Source of the DNA: CAWGMT01 sp963823675
GTDB taxonomy: Bacteria > Planctomycetota > Planctomycetia > Isosphaerales > Isosphaeraceae
NCBI GenBank assembly: GCA_963823675.1
Contig: CAWGMT010000016.1
Span: 558,001 to 622,000, forward strand
Length of the DNA stretch: 64,000 nt
Direction: 5' to 3'
The notes below the pieces were generated by a model, which saw only the letters and a program-made list of their open reading frames with translations, did not search any database and was not told the origin of the DNA. The position numbers and the translations under genes were made by a program. This document shows positions 48,658 to 59,900 of this stretch, piece by piece; the stretch's first letter is position 1; each line of letters begins with the position of its first letter.

Positions 48658-49182
48658 TCAATGAGTCACATCCCGCATCACGCCGACATAGGGCAGGTGG
48701 CGGTAATCGTCGTTGTAGTCGAGCCCGTAACCGACAACGAAGGCGTCGGGAATGACAAACCCGCAATAGTTGGGTTCGAGGGGGACGATCTGGCGGCCGA
48801 TCTTACGCAGGAGAACGGCCGTCCGAACTGACGCCGCCCCACGGTCCCCGATATGCTGTACCAGCGCCGCCAAAGTATGCCCCGTGTCCAGGATGTCGTC
48901 CAGAAGCAGAACATCGCGGCCAGTGACATCCGGCGCGAAGGCTTCATTGATGACAAGTGTTGTCGCAGTTGTCGTCGCGCCTCGATAACTGCTGGCTTGC
49001 ACCAGTGCAATCCGCAAGGGGATTCGGATCTGACGCACAAGATCGGCCAGGGCAATCAGGCTTCCGGTCAGAACGGCCACGATCGTCAGCGGTTTGTTCC
49101 GGTAGTCATCCTCGATTTCCCGCCCCATTTCCCGCAATCGGTCCTGGATCTGGGACTCACTGATTAACAACTCAACAGTCAC
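48658..49182 (-). CDS. hpt: hypoxanthine-guanine phosphoribosyltransferase
   Basis: The 174-residue protein salvages hypoxanthine or guanine with PRPP. The PRPP-binding motif is VLLLDDILDTGHTLAAL. The family loops YRNKPLTIVAVLTGSLIALADL, SSYRGATTTA and VVGYGLDYNDDYRHLPYVG, the last contributing base contacts, are all present. The start is a GTG with no strong ribosome binding site. It is a housekeeping gene between the glycosyltransferases and a divergent DinB-like gene. Confidence 0.94.
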   Translation of the reverse strand: MTVELLISESQIQDRLREMGREIEDDYRNKPLTIVAVLTGSLIALADLVRQIRIPLRIALVQASSYRGATTTATTLVINEAFAPDVTGRDVLLLDDILDTGHTLAALVQHIGDRGAASVRTAVLLRKIGRQIVPLEPNYCGFVIPDAFVVGYGLDYNDDYRHLPYVGVMRDVTH

Positions 49183-49468
49183 GGTGGTTCGTCGCTTTCG
49201 GTACGATCTTGATGAGTGCCGGGATACCAGCGCACGGCGATTCGGGCTAGCCGCCCGAACTTTTCTCTGCGATGCCCATTTGTCACGAGCCCGGTCAGGA
49301 CGTTAGTCTAACGCATTACGCTTGCGGCGCGGATAGCATGGCTCCAGTGCCGGCCGTCTCGGACGCACCGGACGCGAAGCAAGCAGCTCGCCGCGCTGTC
49401 CGAACGTCTTGAGCTTGTGGAACGTGGAATTTCGCGAATTGAACGGGATTCTCTCGAAAGTTACCACC
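49183..49468. other. divergent spacer between hpt and the DinB-like gene
   Basis: No gene is supported. The DinB-like frame is open up to 49409 but starts more naturally at 49469. Promoters for both genes presumably lie here. Confidence 0.3.
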
Positions 49469-49966
49469 ATGTCTCACTCACGTTTTGAGGGTTTGATCGC
49501 CGACTACCTGAACGGCCCGGTTCAGCTAGGGCGCGTCGTGTCGGGTCTGAGCCAGCAGCAACTCCAGGCGCGGCCGGTACCGGGCAAGTGGAGCACGCTC
49601 GAGGTTGTTTGCCATCTCGTCGACAGCGAGCAAGCCTGGTGTCACCGGATGAAGCGAGTGATCGCCGAGGAAAGGCCCCTGTTGATCGGTTACGACGAAA
49701 GCCGGTTCACAGCCGCTCTCCTTTATCATGAGCAGAAGCTGGAGGAAGAACTCGCCTTGCTCGAGGGAGCGAGGCGGCAGATGGCTCGAATCCTCATGGG
49801 CCAGCCCGAATCGGCCTGGGCACGAACGTGCGTTCACAGCGAACGTGGGCTGATGACGCTCGAGGAGATGCTCCAAGCCGAGGTCGCACATATCCCGCAC
49901 CACGTCAGGCATATCAACGAAAAGCGCAAGACCCTGGGATTGGCGGTCATCGAGCTCTCAGCGTAG
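49469..49966 (+). CDS. DinB/YfiT-like putative metal-dependent protein
   Basis: From ATG 49469 the protein has 165 residues and fits the DinB four-helix bundle: PGKWSTLEVVCHLVDSEQAW with the first metal histidine, and EVAHIPHHVRHINEKR with the other two. Family members are thiol-dependent transferases or stress proteins, but the substrate is unknown here. The start at MSHSRFEGLIADYL is preferred over the frame opening at 49409. It ends 20 bases from the convergent large glycosyltransferase gene. Confidence 0.82.
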   Translation: MSHSRFEGLIADYLNGPVQLGRVVSGLSQQQLQARPVPGKWSTLEVVCHLVDSEQAWCHRMKRVIAEERPLLIGYDESRFTAALLYHEQKLEEELALLEGARRQMARILMGQPESAWARTCVHSERGLMTLEEMLQAEVAHIPHHVRHINEKRKTLGLAVIELSA

Positions 49967-49985
49967 TCAATCTAAATTGTGCCGG

Positions 49986-52900
49986 TCAGGCTGGCCCCGC
50001 AACAGCTTTCCGCCGCTCGAGCATGGCCAGTGCCTCGCGGTCATTGGGACATTCAGCCAATACGGCGTGCCAGAGCTGTCGTGCCTCGTCATGGTTGCCG
50101 CGCTCCTGGGCCAGCGCCGCCAGGTTGCGCCTGGTGAGGTGGCCGTAGATGCCTTGATCCACGCTGGCAAACTGCTCCGGCCGCTTGAGCGTCAAGATCC
50201 GCCGCCAGCAGCGCTCCGCTCCGTCGCGATCGCCCATATGGCGCCGCACCACGGCTTCGCGGAACATCAGCTCAGCGTCGTCTGGGTCGATCGCCTGGCC
50301 TTCCGCACAAGCGGCGATCGCTTGGCGGGCCTCGCCCAGCATCTGGTGGGCTCGTGCGATCAGGGCATACAATTTGCGCGTGATCGAGTCGGACGGCGCC
50401 GAGCGGGCCAGGCTGTGGCGCAGATACTCGAGCGCCTGGCGCCAGTCCTGGCGCTCGATGGCGATCGCACCCAGGTTGAAGAGAACGAACGGGTCGTTCG
50501 GCCGGTCGGCAAGCTCTTCGCGCAGGATCTTGGCGTCGCGGTCAAGCTTCCTGGCGCGGAGTGCCCGATCAGTGTAGCCGGTGTGCCGTACGGTCACATC
50601 GGTCCATTTTACGGGGACGTTGGCCCGGCGCAGCGATGGCAAGATCTGTTCGTGGACGCGGTAAGTCCAGCGGACGCCCTCGCGGAGCGGAAAGAGCCGG
50701 ATGTGGTCAACCACCGTCTGTCCGCCATCGCCGTTCGGCGCCGGATCGCAGGCGCATTTTACAACGTAGGCGGCCTGCTCGCCGGCGTGGAGACCGGCGA
50801 TAAGCCGTTCGAGGTGCTGTCTCTGCGGCAGATCGATTACGTCATCGGCATCGAGCCAGAACGCATAATCTCCGGTGGCCCGTGCGAGAGCGGCATTCCT
50901 TGCGGCGGCGAAATCGTCGACCCACACGAATTCAAACACGCGCGCCCCGAACTCGCGGGCGATGTCGCGCGTACGGTCTTTTGACCCGGTATCCACCACG
51001 ACGATCTCATCGAACAGGCCGGCGACTGAGCCAAGGCAATGAGGGAGGTTTTCCTGCTCATCCCTCACGATCATCGTCAACGATACCTTGGGACAGCCCA
51101 CGCAGAGGCGCAAAGCCGCGTTGGTCGAAAGCCTCGACAGGCTCGGCTTGGGCGCTCCCTGCGCAAACTCTGGCAGGCGGGCGTTTGACCCGGAGCCAAC
51201 GGCGACGGCGACCGTTTCGACCTGGGCAGCGAACTCCGTCGCCGATGGCTCCGGGTTAAACGCGCGCGCTTGGCCGCGGCTCGGCCGCTGTGCCCCATCG
51301 GCCAGTGCCAGCAACCGCTGCTCCACCGCCTCGGCAGTGTGCGCCCAGGTGAAACGCTCGCGGATGTGGGCGCTGGCCGCGACGCCCTTGGCTCTTGCCT
51401 CGACCCGGGCGCCGGCCACGCGCTTGAGAAGCTCGACCAGTACATCGGCGTCCGGCTCGAAGAGCCAAGGACGGCCGATCGTCTCGATTTCGCCCACGCG
51501 GCACTCGGCGAACTGACCACGCTCAGCGGGGATCAGGTAGGCCGTCTCGTCCGTGGCATAATCGAGCGCAGGCCCCGCGCCCGTGACGATGACCGGCAGT
51601 CCACACGCCATCGCCTCAACCACCGGCAAGCCGAACCCTTCCCCCCGAAACGGATGCACCAGGCAGTCACAGGCCGCATAAAGCCGGGCCATCTCGGCGT
51701 CGCTCAAGTCGCGCTCGATGTACTCGACGGGAAAGCCCCGTTCGCGCAGCGCCGTCACATCAGCCTCGGCCGTCTGGCCGCGGTAGAAGCTCTTCGAGCC
51801 CATCTCCTTGACGACCAGGCCGACACCATCAGCGGGCCGGAACGCCCGGGAGAAGGCCGTCAGCAGCAGGTCGATTCCCTTGCGAAAGATCGTCCCGCCG
51901 ACGAAGAGGAACCGCATTTCAGGGCCGGACGGGAGCGCCAGCGGCTCGACACCCGGCCGAAATAGCTCGGGATCGACACCCAGCGGAATAACATGAACCC
52001 GCTCGCGCGGGACTTTGGCCTCGAGGTAACAATCGCGCACGTAGCGGCTATAGGCCCAGACCTCGTCCACGCGACCGAGCAGCGGCAGCCAGGCCTTTGG
52101 CACGCTGCCAAATTCCCAGGGCTGCATCAGCACCCATTTTCCATGGGGCGGCGGTTCCAGCCTCGGCGGCCACTGATGCCGCACGTGCACATGGGTGTGT
52201 TTCTGAGCGTCGCCATTCGGTCGGGGAGAGTCTCCGCCTTCATTGTCGCCTCTCGCTCCGCGAAACTCCGTTCTTTCGCGGAGCGAAAGGCGGCTCTGCC
52301 GGCCGATCATCTGGGCCGACTCGTCGTCCGTCCGTCCGGCACTGGCAATCCTACGCACATCATGCCCGCGATCGGTCAGTTGACAACAGATCGCACGATT
52401 AACGAGCGCAAGCGACTGCACTCCCTCGAATTCGCCCTCCCAGGCCACGCGCAAGTGAGCCCGGATCGCCACCTCGCCGGCTGCGGGATGATGAGCACTC
52501 CGGGACTGCGGTTGTTCCGGGAATTTCCGCTCCGATGCACCCCAATGCCGCAACACGACGCGCTCGCCTCGCGGTGCGAGCGACCCCCACTTGGCCGCGA
52601 ACCGCCGTTCGTTTTCACTGATTAACTTACGCGTGTCGACTCCGTTGCCAGCGAACGTGCGGCCGCCGAAGTGATGGATAAAGAGGTCATGGGCCACGGC
52701 CAATTCGAATCCGGCCTGGCGCGCGCGGATGGCCAGATCGTCATCGTCGAAGAGCCCGAGCCCGAACTGCTCATCGAGCCCGCCGATGGTGTCGTAAACC
52801 TCGCGTTTCATGAGCAAGCAAAACCCCGACAGCTTGGGCACGGTAAACCACTGCCCGCGGTGCTCCTCGCGCCAGCGCCGCGCGAAGGCATGCATCCGAT

Positions 52901-53597
52901 CCAGATCTGCGGTACGCGACGTGCTCGATCAACTGCGGCGGCGGCGCATAGTTGGTCATCGGCCCAACCAGCCCGACACCCCTCGCAACATGCCCCAAAC
53001 GCGCTCTCTCTCCCCCCCTCGCCCCCCCGGGGAGAGGTCCCCACAGGATGTGGGGGGTGAGGGGCGGCCAGGGGGGGTGACCTCGGCGCTACCAGACGCT
53101 CCAAGTGCGGACGGAGGGGCGGTGGTCTCGGCGCCACCGCGCGACTCGGCGTTCGGCTCGGGTTCCCGGACACCCGACGGATCGCCACCGTCCGCGTGAC
53201 CGCAGCTCCGCCGCACATCGCTGGGCTCCGCCGACCCTGGCACCATTCCGCTCAGCCCAATCATCTGCTCCAACCACCCCTCAGTCACCACCGCGTCATT
53301 GTTGAGCAAGACGAGGTATTCCCCGCGTGCGCACTTCAGTCCCTGGTTGATGGCCGCCGGGAACCCGAGGTTGGTCGAATTCGCGATGACCGTGACCGGC
53401 ACGGCCGACGAATCTTGCACGCCCGCCAGGTAGTCGCCGGTACCATCGGCGGAGCCGTTATTGACGACGATCAGCTCCCAAGATGCGCGAGTGAACCGCA
53501 TCAAGGCGGCAATGCAGTGCCGGGTGAATTCAAGCTGGTTCCAGCAGGGAACGATGACCGAGGCGAGCTCCGAACGGACGCTGGTCGTGTGATCCAT
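49986..53597 (-). CDS. giant multi-domain glycosyltransferase GT2-GT4-GT2-TPR, two frame breaks
   Basis: The joined protein has about 1200 residues. From ATG 53597 (GGAGAA 6 bases upstream) the first GT2 domain shows ASVIVPCWNQLEFTRHCI, VVNNGSADGTGDYL and YLVLLNNDAVV, then LSGFCLLMKREVYDTIGGLD. A GT4 domain follows (LFVGGTIFRKGIDLLLTAF, VVEAMACGLPVIVTGAGPA). A second GT2 domain has VSLTMIVRDEQENLPHCLGS and DYAFWLDADDVID. TPR-like repeats end the protein. Frames change near 52990 and 52912. Repeat-derived segments sit between and inside domains (53000-53235, about 52195-52335, near 51110-51260). Likely builds a surface glycan. Confidence 0.82.
52250..52289. repeat. double-hairpin palindromic element inside a coding sequence
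   Basis: Two hairpins in tandem: CTCTCGC-TCC-GCGAAAC (52250-52266) and CTTTCGC-GGA-GCGAAAG (52273-52289), with a 6-base linker. The two also pair with each other over 13 bases. This is the same design as the intergenic element at 11760-11800. Here it is translated within the glycosyltransferase as RLSLRERTEFRGARGDN. Confidence 0.8.
53008..53055. repeat. GC-rich palindromic repeat inside the glycosyltransferase gene
   Basis: CTCTCCCC (53008-53015) pairs with GGGGAGAG (53029-53036). A second hairpin CCCCACA-GGA-TGTGGGG follows at 53039-53055. GGGTGAGGGG comes next. This is the form of many dispersed bacterial REP-like repeats. It lies where the first GT2 domain would normally be continuous. 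Confidence 0.75.
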
Positions 53598-53716
53598 GAC
53601 GCGTTCTCCACAGGCTTGACCATTCGCCGGGTTTGGAGCCGTTGAGGACCGAACCACAAGCCGGCGCAATGCGCGCCGAGGCCGTCAGCGGGCAAATGCA
53701 ACGGAATGCATCTCCA

Positions 53717-53855
53717 CCACGAATAAAACGAATCTTACGAATGGGAGGGCGGCCTTGTGGCGATCGCCACGCGAAGTCGTCGTGATTGCGGGCCCTGACA
53801 ATCGCTCAGTAATCCAGCATTCCGTCTTTATTCGTGAGATTCGTTTTATTCGTGG
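53717..53855. repeat. interspersed ACGAAT inverted-repeat element, copy 2
   Basis: A 26-base arm at 53717-53742 (starting CCACGAATAAAACGAATC) is the reverse complement of 53830-53855 with one mismatch. The arms are 87 bases apart. The spacing and hexamer content match the copy at 12187-12321. It lies just upstream of the large glycosyltransferase gene. Confidence 0.85.
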
Positions 53856-53897
53856 TTGAGTTCTTTTCCACGTCGTAGCCTCCGCCCCTTTTGGCGG

Positions 53898-54278
53898 TTA
53901 TGACTGGCCCGCTCCCCGCGCTTCGCGCTCCTCCCGGCAAACCAGGAGGTAAACCGGCCTACCCCACTTGAGCACGGGCTTGATCGTGCCGGTGGTGGGA
54001 TCGGGCTCAACGACCAGATATCGGGTCAGACTGTCGCGCCGGTATTCCGTCTTTCCGTCAGCCGTCAGTGCGAACAGTCGTTTCTCCAGAAGGTGTTCCC
54101 AACGAAAACGACGAGCCGCAGCGCTCGTTGTCGCTGGTGCTCGGCCATCTTGTCGAACCACGTCCGCAACGTTTCCCCGCCCGTCGTAGACCAAGCTCGT
54201 CACGGCGTAGTAACAACCGCGAGGATCATGCGATGCGCCAGCCTGGTCGGGATCGGTCGGCGGCGACTCGGTGCTCAT
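53898..54278 (-). CDS. small hypothetical protein
   Basis: A 126-residue protein that I do not recognise. It has no membrane segment. It reads YYAVTSLVYDGRGNVADVVR, then LFALTADGKTEYRRDSLTRY, LVVEPDPTTGTIKPVLKWGR and PVYLLVCREEREARG. The balanced, strand-like composition suggests a real small beta-rich protein. It stands alone between repeats and gene-poor sequence. Confidence 0.55.
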   Translation of the reverse strand: MSTESPPTDPDQAGASHDPRGCYYAVTSLVYDGRGNVADVVRQDGRAPATTSAAARRFRWEHLLEKRLFALTADGKTEYRRDSLTRYLVVEPDPTTGTIKPVLKWGRPVYLLVCREEREARGAGQS

Positions 54279-54655
54279 GATGGAATTCCTCTCGGGCCAG
54301 TCGAAATCGAAATGGGCAGGAAACTCGAGAATAGGTCTGACCGGAATGGCACGAGGTTAAGGCGCAATCCTTTACAATTAAACGACTTGCGACCCTTGCC
54401 TGGCGGCATGCTCAAAATCTATGTGGATATGTGCTGTAGCGTACTTGGCTATGAAACAAGTGAATCTTGGATTGTAGAAACTGTGTTCATTAAATTAAAC
54501 ATCGCATCAGTCCACTCCGAAACTCGGCGTAAAGCCATGCACCATTAAGATTTTCGCTTAAGCTAGTGCCGTTCAGGTCTGACCCCCTGCATGCAGACCC
54601 ACGGAGACCCCCTGGAGATGCGCCTGTCCTAGAGTTTTTCCGATCAGCGCGTCGG
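54279..54655. other. gene-free, lower-GC region
   Basis: No convincing gene in these 377 bases. The part from 54360 to 54560 is clearly richer in A and T than its surroundings. A plus-strand frame extends through it but has no recognisable content. Confidence 0.4.
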
Positions 54656-55713
54656 TTACGGGATGTTGTATGTGACCTCGGTCCAGGGCAGGGCCCTGCG
54701 CAGTTCCTTCGCTCCCTTTAGAGTGACTTGGGTGCCAGCCACAGAGACGATTTCGAGCTTTTTCAGGTTCCTTAGGTGGCCTAAGCCTTCATCGGTGATC
54801 CTCGTTCGATCTAGCCAGAGTTCTTTGAGGTTGGATAGCTGCGACAGCCGAGCCAACCCTTGGTCTGTTATCTCGGTGTCGAAAAGCGACAGCACTTCAA
54901 GGTCCTGCTGGCCGCCTAAGGCGCAAGCCCGGAATCCGTGACCTTCGTTCCTGCCAAGTACAGTCGCCGCAGGCTCTTGAAATTCCTTAACTGGCGTAGC
55001 CCCGTGTCAGTAACCTGGGTTCCGTTCAGGGCCAAGCGTTCCAATCCACTCAAACCTTTGAGGTGGGCCAAGCCGACGTCAGATACGCGGGTGCCGTTGA
55101 CGGCCAGTTCTTTCAGCGTCGCCCACGTCCCAATTCGTTCCAGCCCCGCATCTGTTATGGCCGTATCGCAGAGCTGCAAGGTCATGAGGTTGGGCAGCGC
55201 TTCGAGGCGCGCCAGTCCTGCATCCGTGACGGATGTCTGGTCGAGCACCACACCTTCAAGACTCACAACCTTGGTCAGGTAATCCAGGCCGGTGTTGGTG
55301 ATGTCGTTCTGTGCAACGGAGAGGAATTTCAGCTCGGATAATCCTTGAAGACCCTCGAGTGCTCGATCGGTGATCCGGGTGTTCCAAAGCATGAGCCTCT
55401 CGAGCTTCGCGAGCGCGCTTAGTTTTGCGACACCGACGTCAGTGACCGGAGCGTTGACAACTTGGAGCTCGCGAACCTCGGGAAGCGCTCTGAGGTGCGA
55501 CAGCACCGAGTCGTCCACTCGAGAGTACCGGAAGACAACGATGATTACGGGCCTGGCCGGACGCGAACTGTCGTACACGACGTTGCCGCCCACCTTTTTG
55601 ATCTCCGCTACGGCCCGTTCGGCCCGATCGTTTGTGGGCGGCCCGGCGGCACAAGCTCTGCAGACCAGTGCCAGCGAAACGAGCAAAAGGGTTGACGCTC
55701 GGATGGCTACCAT
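54656..55713 (-). CDS. exported leucine-rich-repeat protein, one frame break
   Basis: The protein of about 350 residues begins at ATG 55713 with a signal peptide (ASTLLLVSLALVCRACAAG). About ten leucine-rich repeats of about 24 residues follow, each of the type LKELAVNGTRVSDVGLAHLK. This is the cysteine-containing or ribonuclease-inhibitor-like class common in planctomycetes. The frame breaks near 54918. One more C in a CC run gives SGLAPLGGQQDLEVLSLFDT, continuing the repeat phase exactly. It is likely a periplasmic or surface interaction protein; ligand unknown. Confidence 0.82.
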
Positions 55714-56468
55714 CGTAATTTGTCCTCGCTTTGTGAGACCTTCCCGGTGAGCGCCTTCGTCCATCAAGGCACAAGCCGTGTGTTTGGGCAGTCATGGTTA
55801 GAGACTTCCAGCTGAGAGTCACCAAATTCCGGGATCCTCTCCAGGGACTATAGAGCCGAGGAGGTAGTGAGGTCGTTCATCAGTGATCGGCTTTCGTTGA
55901 TACTAGAAAATCGACCCGTTACAAAGAGCCAATTTGAACGGCACGTTTTGTTCGCAGTTGCCAGACGGTAAATGGCCCCCTGATGGTGTCCTCGAGTATA
56001 CGGCGTACATACGATTCGTTGCACCCATTAAACCTCGCCTTACGACTTGGAGTGGATCATAGGCCTAGCTCCGATCGGCTTGGCTGAGCCGCAGCTGATG
56101 CGCCACCCGCCATTTGTCAGAAGCTGCAACCCACAGAGAACGCCCGGCGTGCCTCATCATCTTAAGAGAAGCGCGTCGATTTCGGCAGGGGCTCGTTCCG
56201 CCGACACGGAGCAAATCGCTTCTCCGCGGTGAGCGCTAGGGTAAAGTACTAGGCGTCGCGCAAAGGATGTTGCGCGCCTCGACGCAAAAATGGCCGAAAA
56301 ATGGGCGATCGGCAGCAAGTGAACTTAACCACCTGTACGCGACGGTCAGTAGCAGCGGTCGGCTTCGATAACGACTCCCGTCTGCCGTCGTCGCGGTCGG
56401 TCCGCGTCGGTCTGACTGACCGCCGGGACAGGCCGGGCACAACACGCGCGGCAGGGACGACCACTCAG
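55714..56468. other. 750-base region without recognisable gene
   Basis: Only short frames without recognisable content are present. It separates the LRR gene from the small gene downstream of the RHS gene. The LRR promoter should lie at about 55720-55850. Confidence 0.4.
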
Positions 56469-56759
56469 TTAACAATCGAGTGCCTCATCGACCAGCCGAC
56501 TCGGGAACGCCTTCGCCAGCGGCGCGCGGTCGGCAAAACTGGCCCAAGCGGTTGAGTCAACGTGGGTCGGGAGTGTCGAGTACCGGCGCATGCGACCATC
56601 CAGCAAATCGTAATAAAAAGTGTTCTCCTTAAACCAGACTTCTCGTTCCAGGCGATTAAACCCAAGATTGTCGATTAACGAGACACCGAATCGGACACCC
56701 GACCGTTCCACGTGGAGTGTGGCGCTCAGCAAGCTATAGGGGTCGATGGCGGCAGGCAT
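56469..56759 (-). CDS. small orphan protein downstream of the RHS gene
   Basis: A 96-residue frame that I do not recognise. It reads MPAAIDPYSLLSATLHVERS, GVSLIDNLGFNRLEREVWFK, ENTFYYDLLDGRMRRYSTLP, then PLAKAFPSRLVDEALDC. The aromatic and hydrophobic pattern looks like a folded protein rather than a chance frame. It lies 220 bases downstream of the RHS gene on the same strand, the position where RHS loci often keep immunity or cargo genes. That role is only a guess from position. Confidence 0.45.
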   Translation of the reverse strand: MPAAIDPYSLLSATLHVERSGVRFGVSLIDNLGFNRLEREVWFKENTFYYDLLDGRMRRYSTLPTHVDSTAWASFADRAPLAKAFPSRLVDEALDC

Positions 56760-56980
56760 TCCACATGCGTCAGTCTCCGAGCCTCCACTCTGTTCGACGG
56801 CTTTGCCGCGAATTTGCGCTCGGCATCATACCTCGCCTTGGGTTTCTCACGCGCAAGAGCCTGCTTTACCATCGCATGATCCCTGGTGAAATCGCTGCGG
56901 CCCAAAGGAGCCGGAGGCGGTTTCTGAAAACGCTTTCCGCTTTCGCAGTTCCGAATCGCTTGCTCCCTTGCGAGTTCACC

Positions 56981-59900
56981 TCAGCGAGGGCGCCGCAAAC
57001 CTGGAAAGAAGTTTCCAGCATTCGTCCCCCCGGCGCCGCCCGGGCTCGAAGTCGTGCCGCCGCCGTTACCCAAGCTTGTTCCGCTGCCTGGCAGCTCCAA
57101 GCCGACCGTGACCGTCATTTCCCCAGTCGTCAGGTTTAGCTCCAAAGTAGTTACGAAGCCATCCCTATGGTGCTGGGTACCGAGATTGCCGTTCCGTCCA
57201 TAGCCAATTATAGCACCGCCGCGCCCAAACCCAAAGAAATTGCCACCGTTCCAACCGTTGTTGTCACCATCACCGACTCCGCCGCCACCCTGCCCCGGGG
57301 CGCCCTGCCCCGGGCCGCCGTCCCTGACTCGGGGATAATATTTGGGGTATGGAAATTCTTGTAGTCCGTCGGGGTCCAAAGCACCTGGCGGGTTGTTCTC
57401 CACGTATCGGTAAAGGTCCGCATCCCCGGCCGCGAACCCGCCGGGTCCTGACTCATAAACCTCCCGATCGCCGCATCATAATACCGGGCATGATCGTAGT
57501 AAATCCCAGTCGTCGAGTCATACTCAATACCCGCGAATTTGAACCTATCTCCATTACTTGAATCAGTCTCTGTGACTATGTTGCCATATGGATCGTATAC
57601 GATGTGATCGAGGTCCGTCCCGGAGCTGCTGACGAGGTCAGTCACCGACCCGAGCTGGTCCGTCAGGTACCACGCCAGGTTGCCGCCCGAGCTCGTCCGC
57701 GCGAAAAGCTCGTTGACCGCCAGCCCATCGAGATAACGCACCGTCACGCCGCCCGTGCCGTTGAAATCAGCATAGGGGTTGGCGTCCGGGCTCGTGCCGT
57801 TGTAAACCGTCCAGGTTTGCGCGCTGCTGTCGTCGATCCCGATCCGCTGACCCAGCGCATTATAGGTGTAGGTCGCCATCACGGTGCCGCCCACCGTGAC
57901 ATTGGTCAGACGGTTTTCATAGCCATACGTATAGGTCGTCGTCACGCTGGTGGACGTATTCGTCGAGCTGATCAGGTTGCCGTCGTTGTCATAGGTATAC
58001 GTGTACCCCGGCGAGGCGGTCATCTCGTTGCCGGTGCCGGTCGTATAGCCGCTCGAGTCGCGGTTGCCGTCGAGGTCGTACGAGTAGGAATCGTTCACCG
58101 TGCCCGTTGACCCGGTCAGTTGCCCGGCGTGATCGTAAGTGTAGGTATTGAGCACGTTGTAGCCGCTGTAGGTCTGCGCGTATTGGGTCAGCTCGCCGGC
58201 GCTGTTGTAGGTCGGCGAGTCCGACACGAACGTGGTGTGGATGAACGGGCTGCCCTCGGTGCCCGTGGTGCTGGAGATACCCGTGATATCATTGGCCGCG
58301 TCGTAGCTGTCTCCGGTGATCACAATCGTGCCCGTAGCGTCCTCACTCTCATACTCCTTCGTCATCCGGCCGCCCGAGTCGTAGGTGATCGTGATTTCAC
58401 CATACGTCGTGCCGCCGAGCGACTGCGTGACGGTCGTCAAGCGCAGCGCCGGGTCGTACTGATAGGTCGTGATCCCCTGCCCGGTGCCGCCCGAGCCCGA
58501 TAGGCTGTCCTTGATGCTGGTCACATCGCCCGAGGGGTCGTAGCCGTAGGTCAAAGTCACGGTCGGCTGGCCCGTCCCGGGACCCGAGGTCACCATCGTC
58601 GCAAGCTGGCCGTCGCTGTCGTAGGCCATCGTCAAGGTCGCGTTGGCGTCGTCGGCGCCGGTCAATTCACCGGCCAAATCATAAGTGAATGTTGCCGTGT
58701 AGATCGCACCGCCCGAGCTATTGAGCCAGGTCTCGCCCGTCTCGTCGCCCAGCGAGTCAAACGAGTACGTCGTACGGCGCCCGTCGGCGTCGGTCGAATC
58801 GACCAATTCGCCATCGGCATCATAAACGAACGTCGCCGACACGCCGCCGGAGCTGTTGACCGACGGCGAGGTCACCTCGGTCTCCTCGCCCAGGGCATTG
58901 TAGGTAAACGTTGTGGCGTTCGAGTCGGCATCGGTCAGGACGTGCAGCCTGCCGGCATTATCATAAGTATAAATAGTTATAACGTCGTCTGCGTTCTCAA
59001 CGGTCGAGACCCGGTCGAGGGCGTCATAGGTCGTCGTGGTGGTATATCCTGTGGGCGCGGTCTCGGTGGTCTGGTTGCCACCGGCATCGTAGCCATAAGT
59101 CGTTACCCCGGCGATCGCGCTGCCTGCGGCGGTCGTCATACCGGTCTCACGATTCATAGCATCATAAGAATATGTGGTCTTATTCGAGTTCGCGTCCGTG
59201 ACGGAGGTCAACTGCCCGGCGCTGCTGTAGGCGTTGACCGTGACGTCGCTATCAGCGTTGGTGGTGGTCGTGAGCCGGTCGTACGAATCGTACTGGTAGC
59301 TGAAGAGCGTATAGCTCGAATGGCCCACGAGCGCCGGCGCCGTCTGGGCGGTGAGTATTCCGGGCTGGGTATTCGAATAGGTGTAAGTGGTCACGTAATC
59401 CATCGGGTCCTCGAGGACCGTCAGGTTGCCTTCGGAATCGTATGTGTACGTGTCGGTCCGAGAGAGCTGATCGGTCATCGACGACGGCTCGGCGAAGCTG
59501 TTGTAGGTGCCGTAGGTCACCGTGCTCAGGTCGGGGTAGGTGATCTGCGTGACGTTGCCGTGCGTATCGTAGGCATACTGGCTGATCCGGTTCATGGGGT
59601 CGATGACGATCGTGGCCAGACCATTAGAATCGCGATCGTAGGTCGAAACGTTGGAAAGGGCGTTGACGGATTGGTCGGTCAGGCCCATGCCGCGCCAGTC
59701 GGGGCGCAGCGTGGTGACGTCGCTCAAGGGATCGGTGTAAGTCGAGCCCACCTCGGCGAGCAGCGTTGACGCCGCCGGGCTGCCCGAGGTCCCACTGTTG
59801 GTCCAGCCCTGTTCCTGGGCGGCGCTATAGGTCTCGGTGGTGCTATCGGCCCGCGTGATTGTGCCGACGCGCTCAGCATTGTCATACGTTATTGTTGTGA

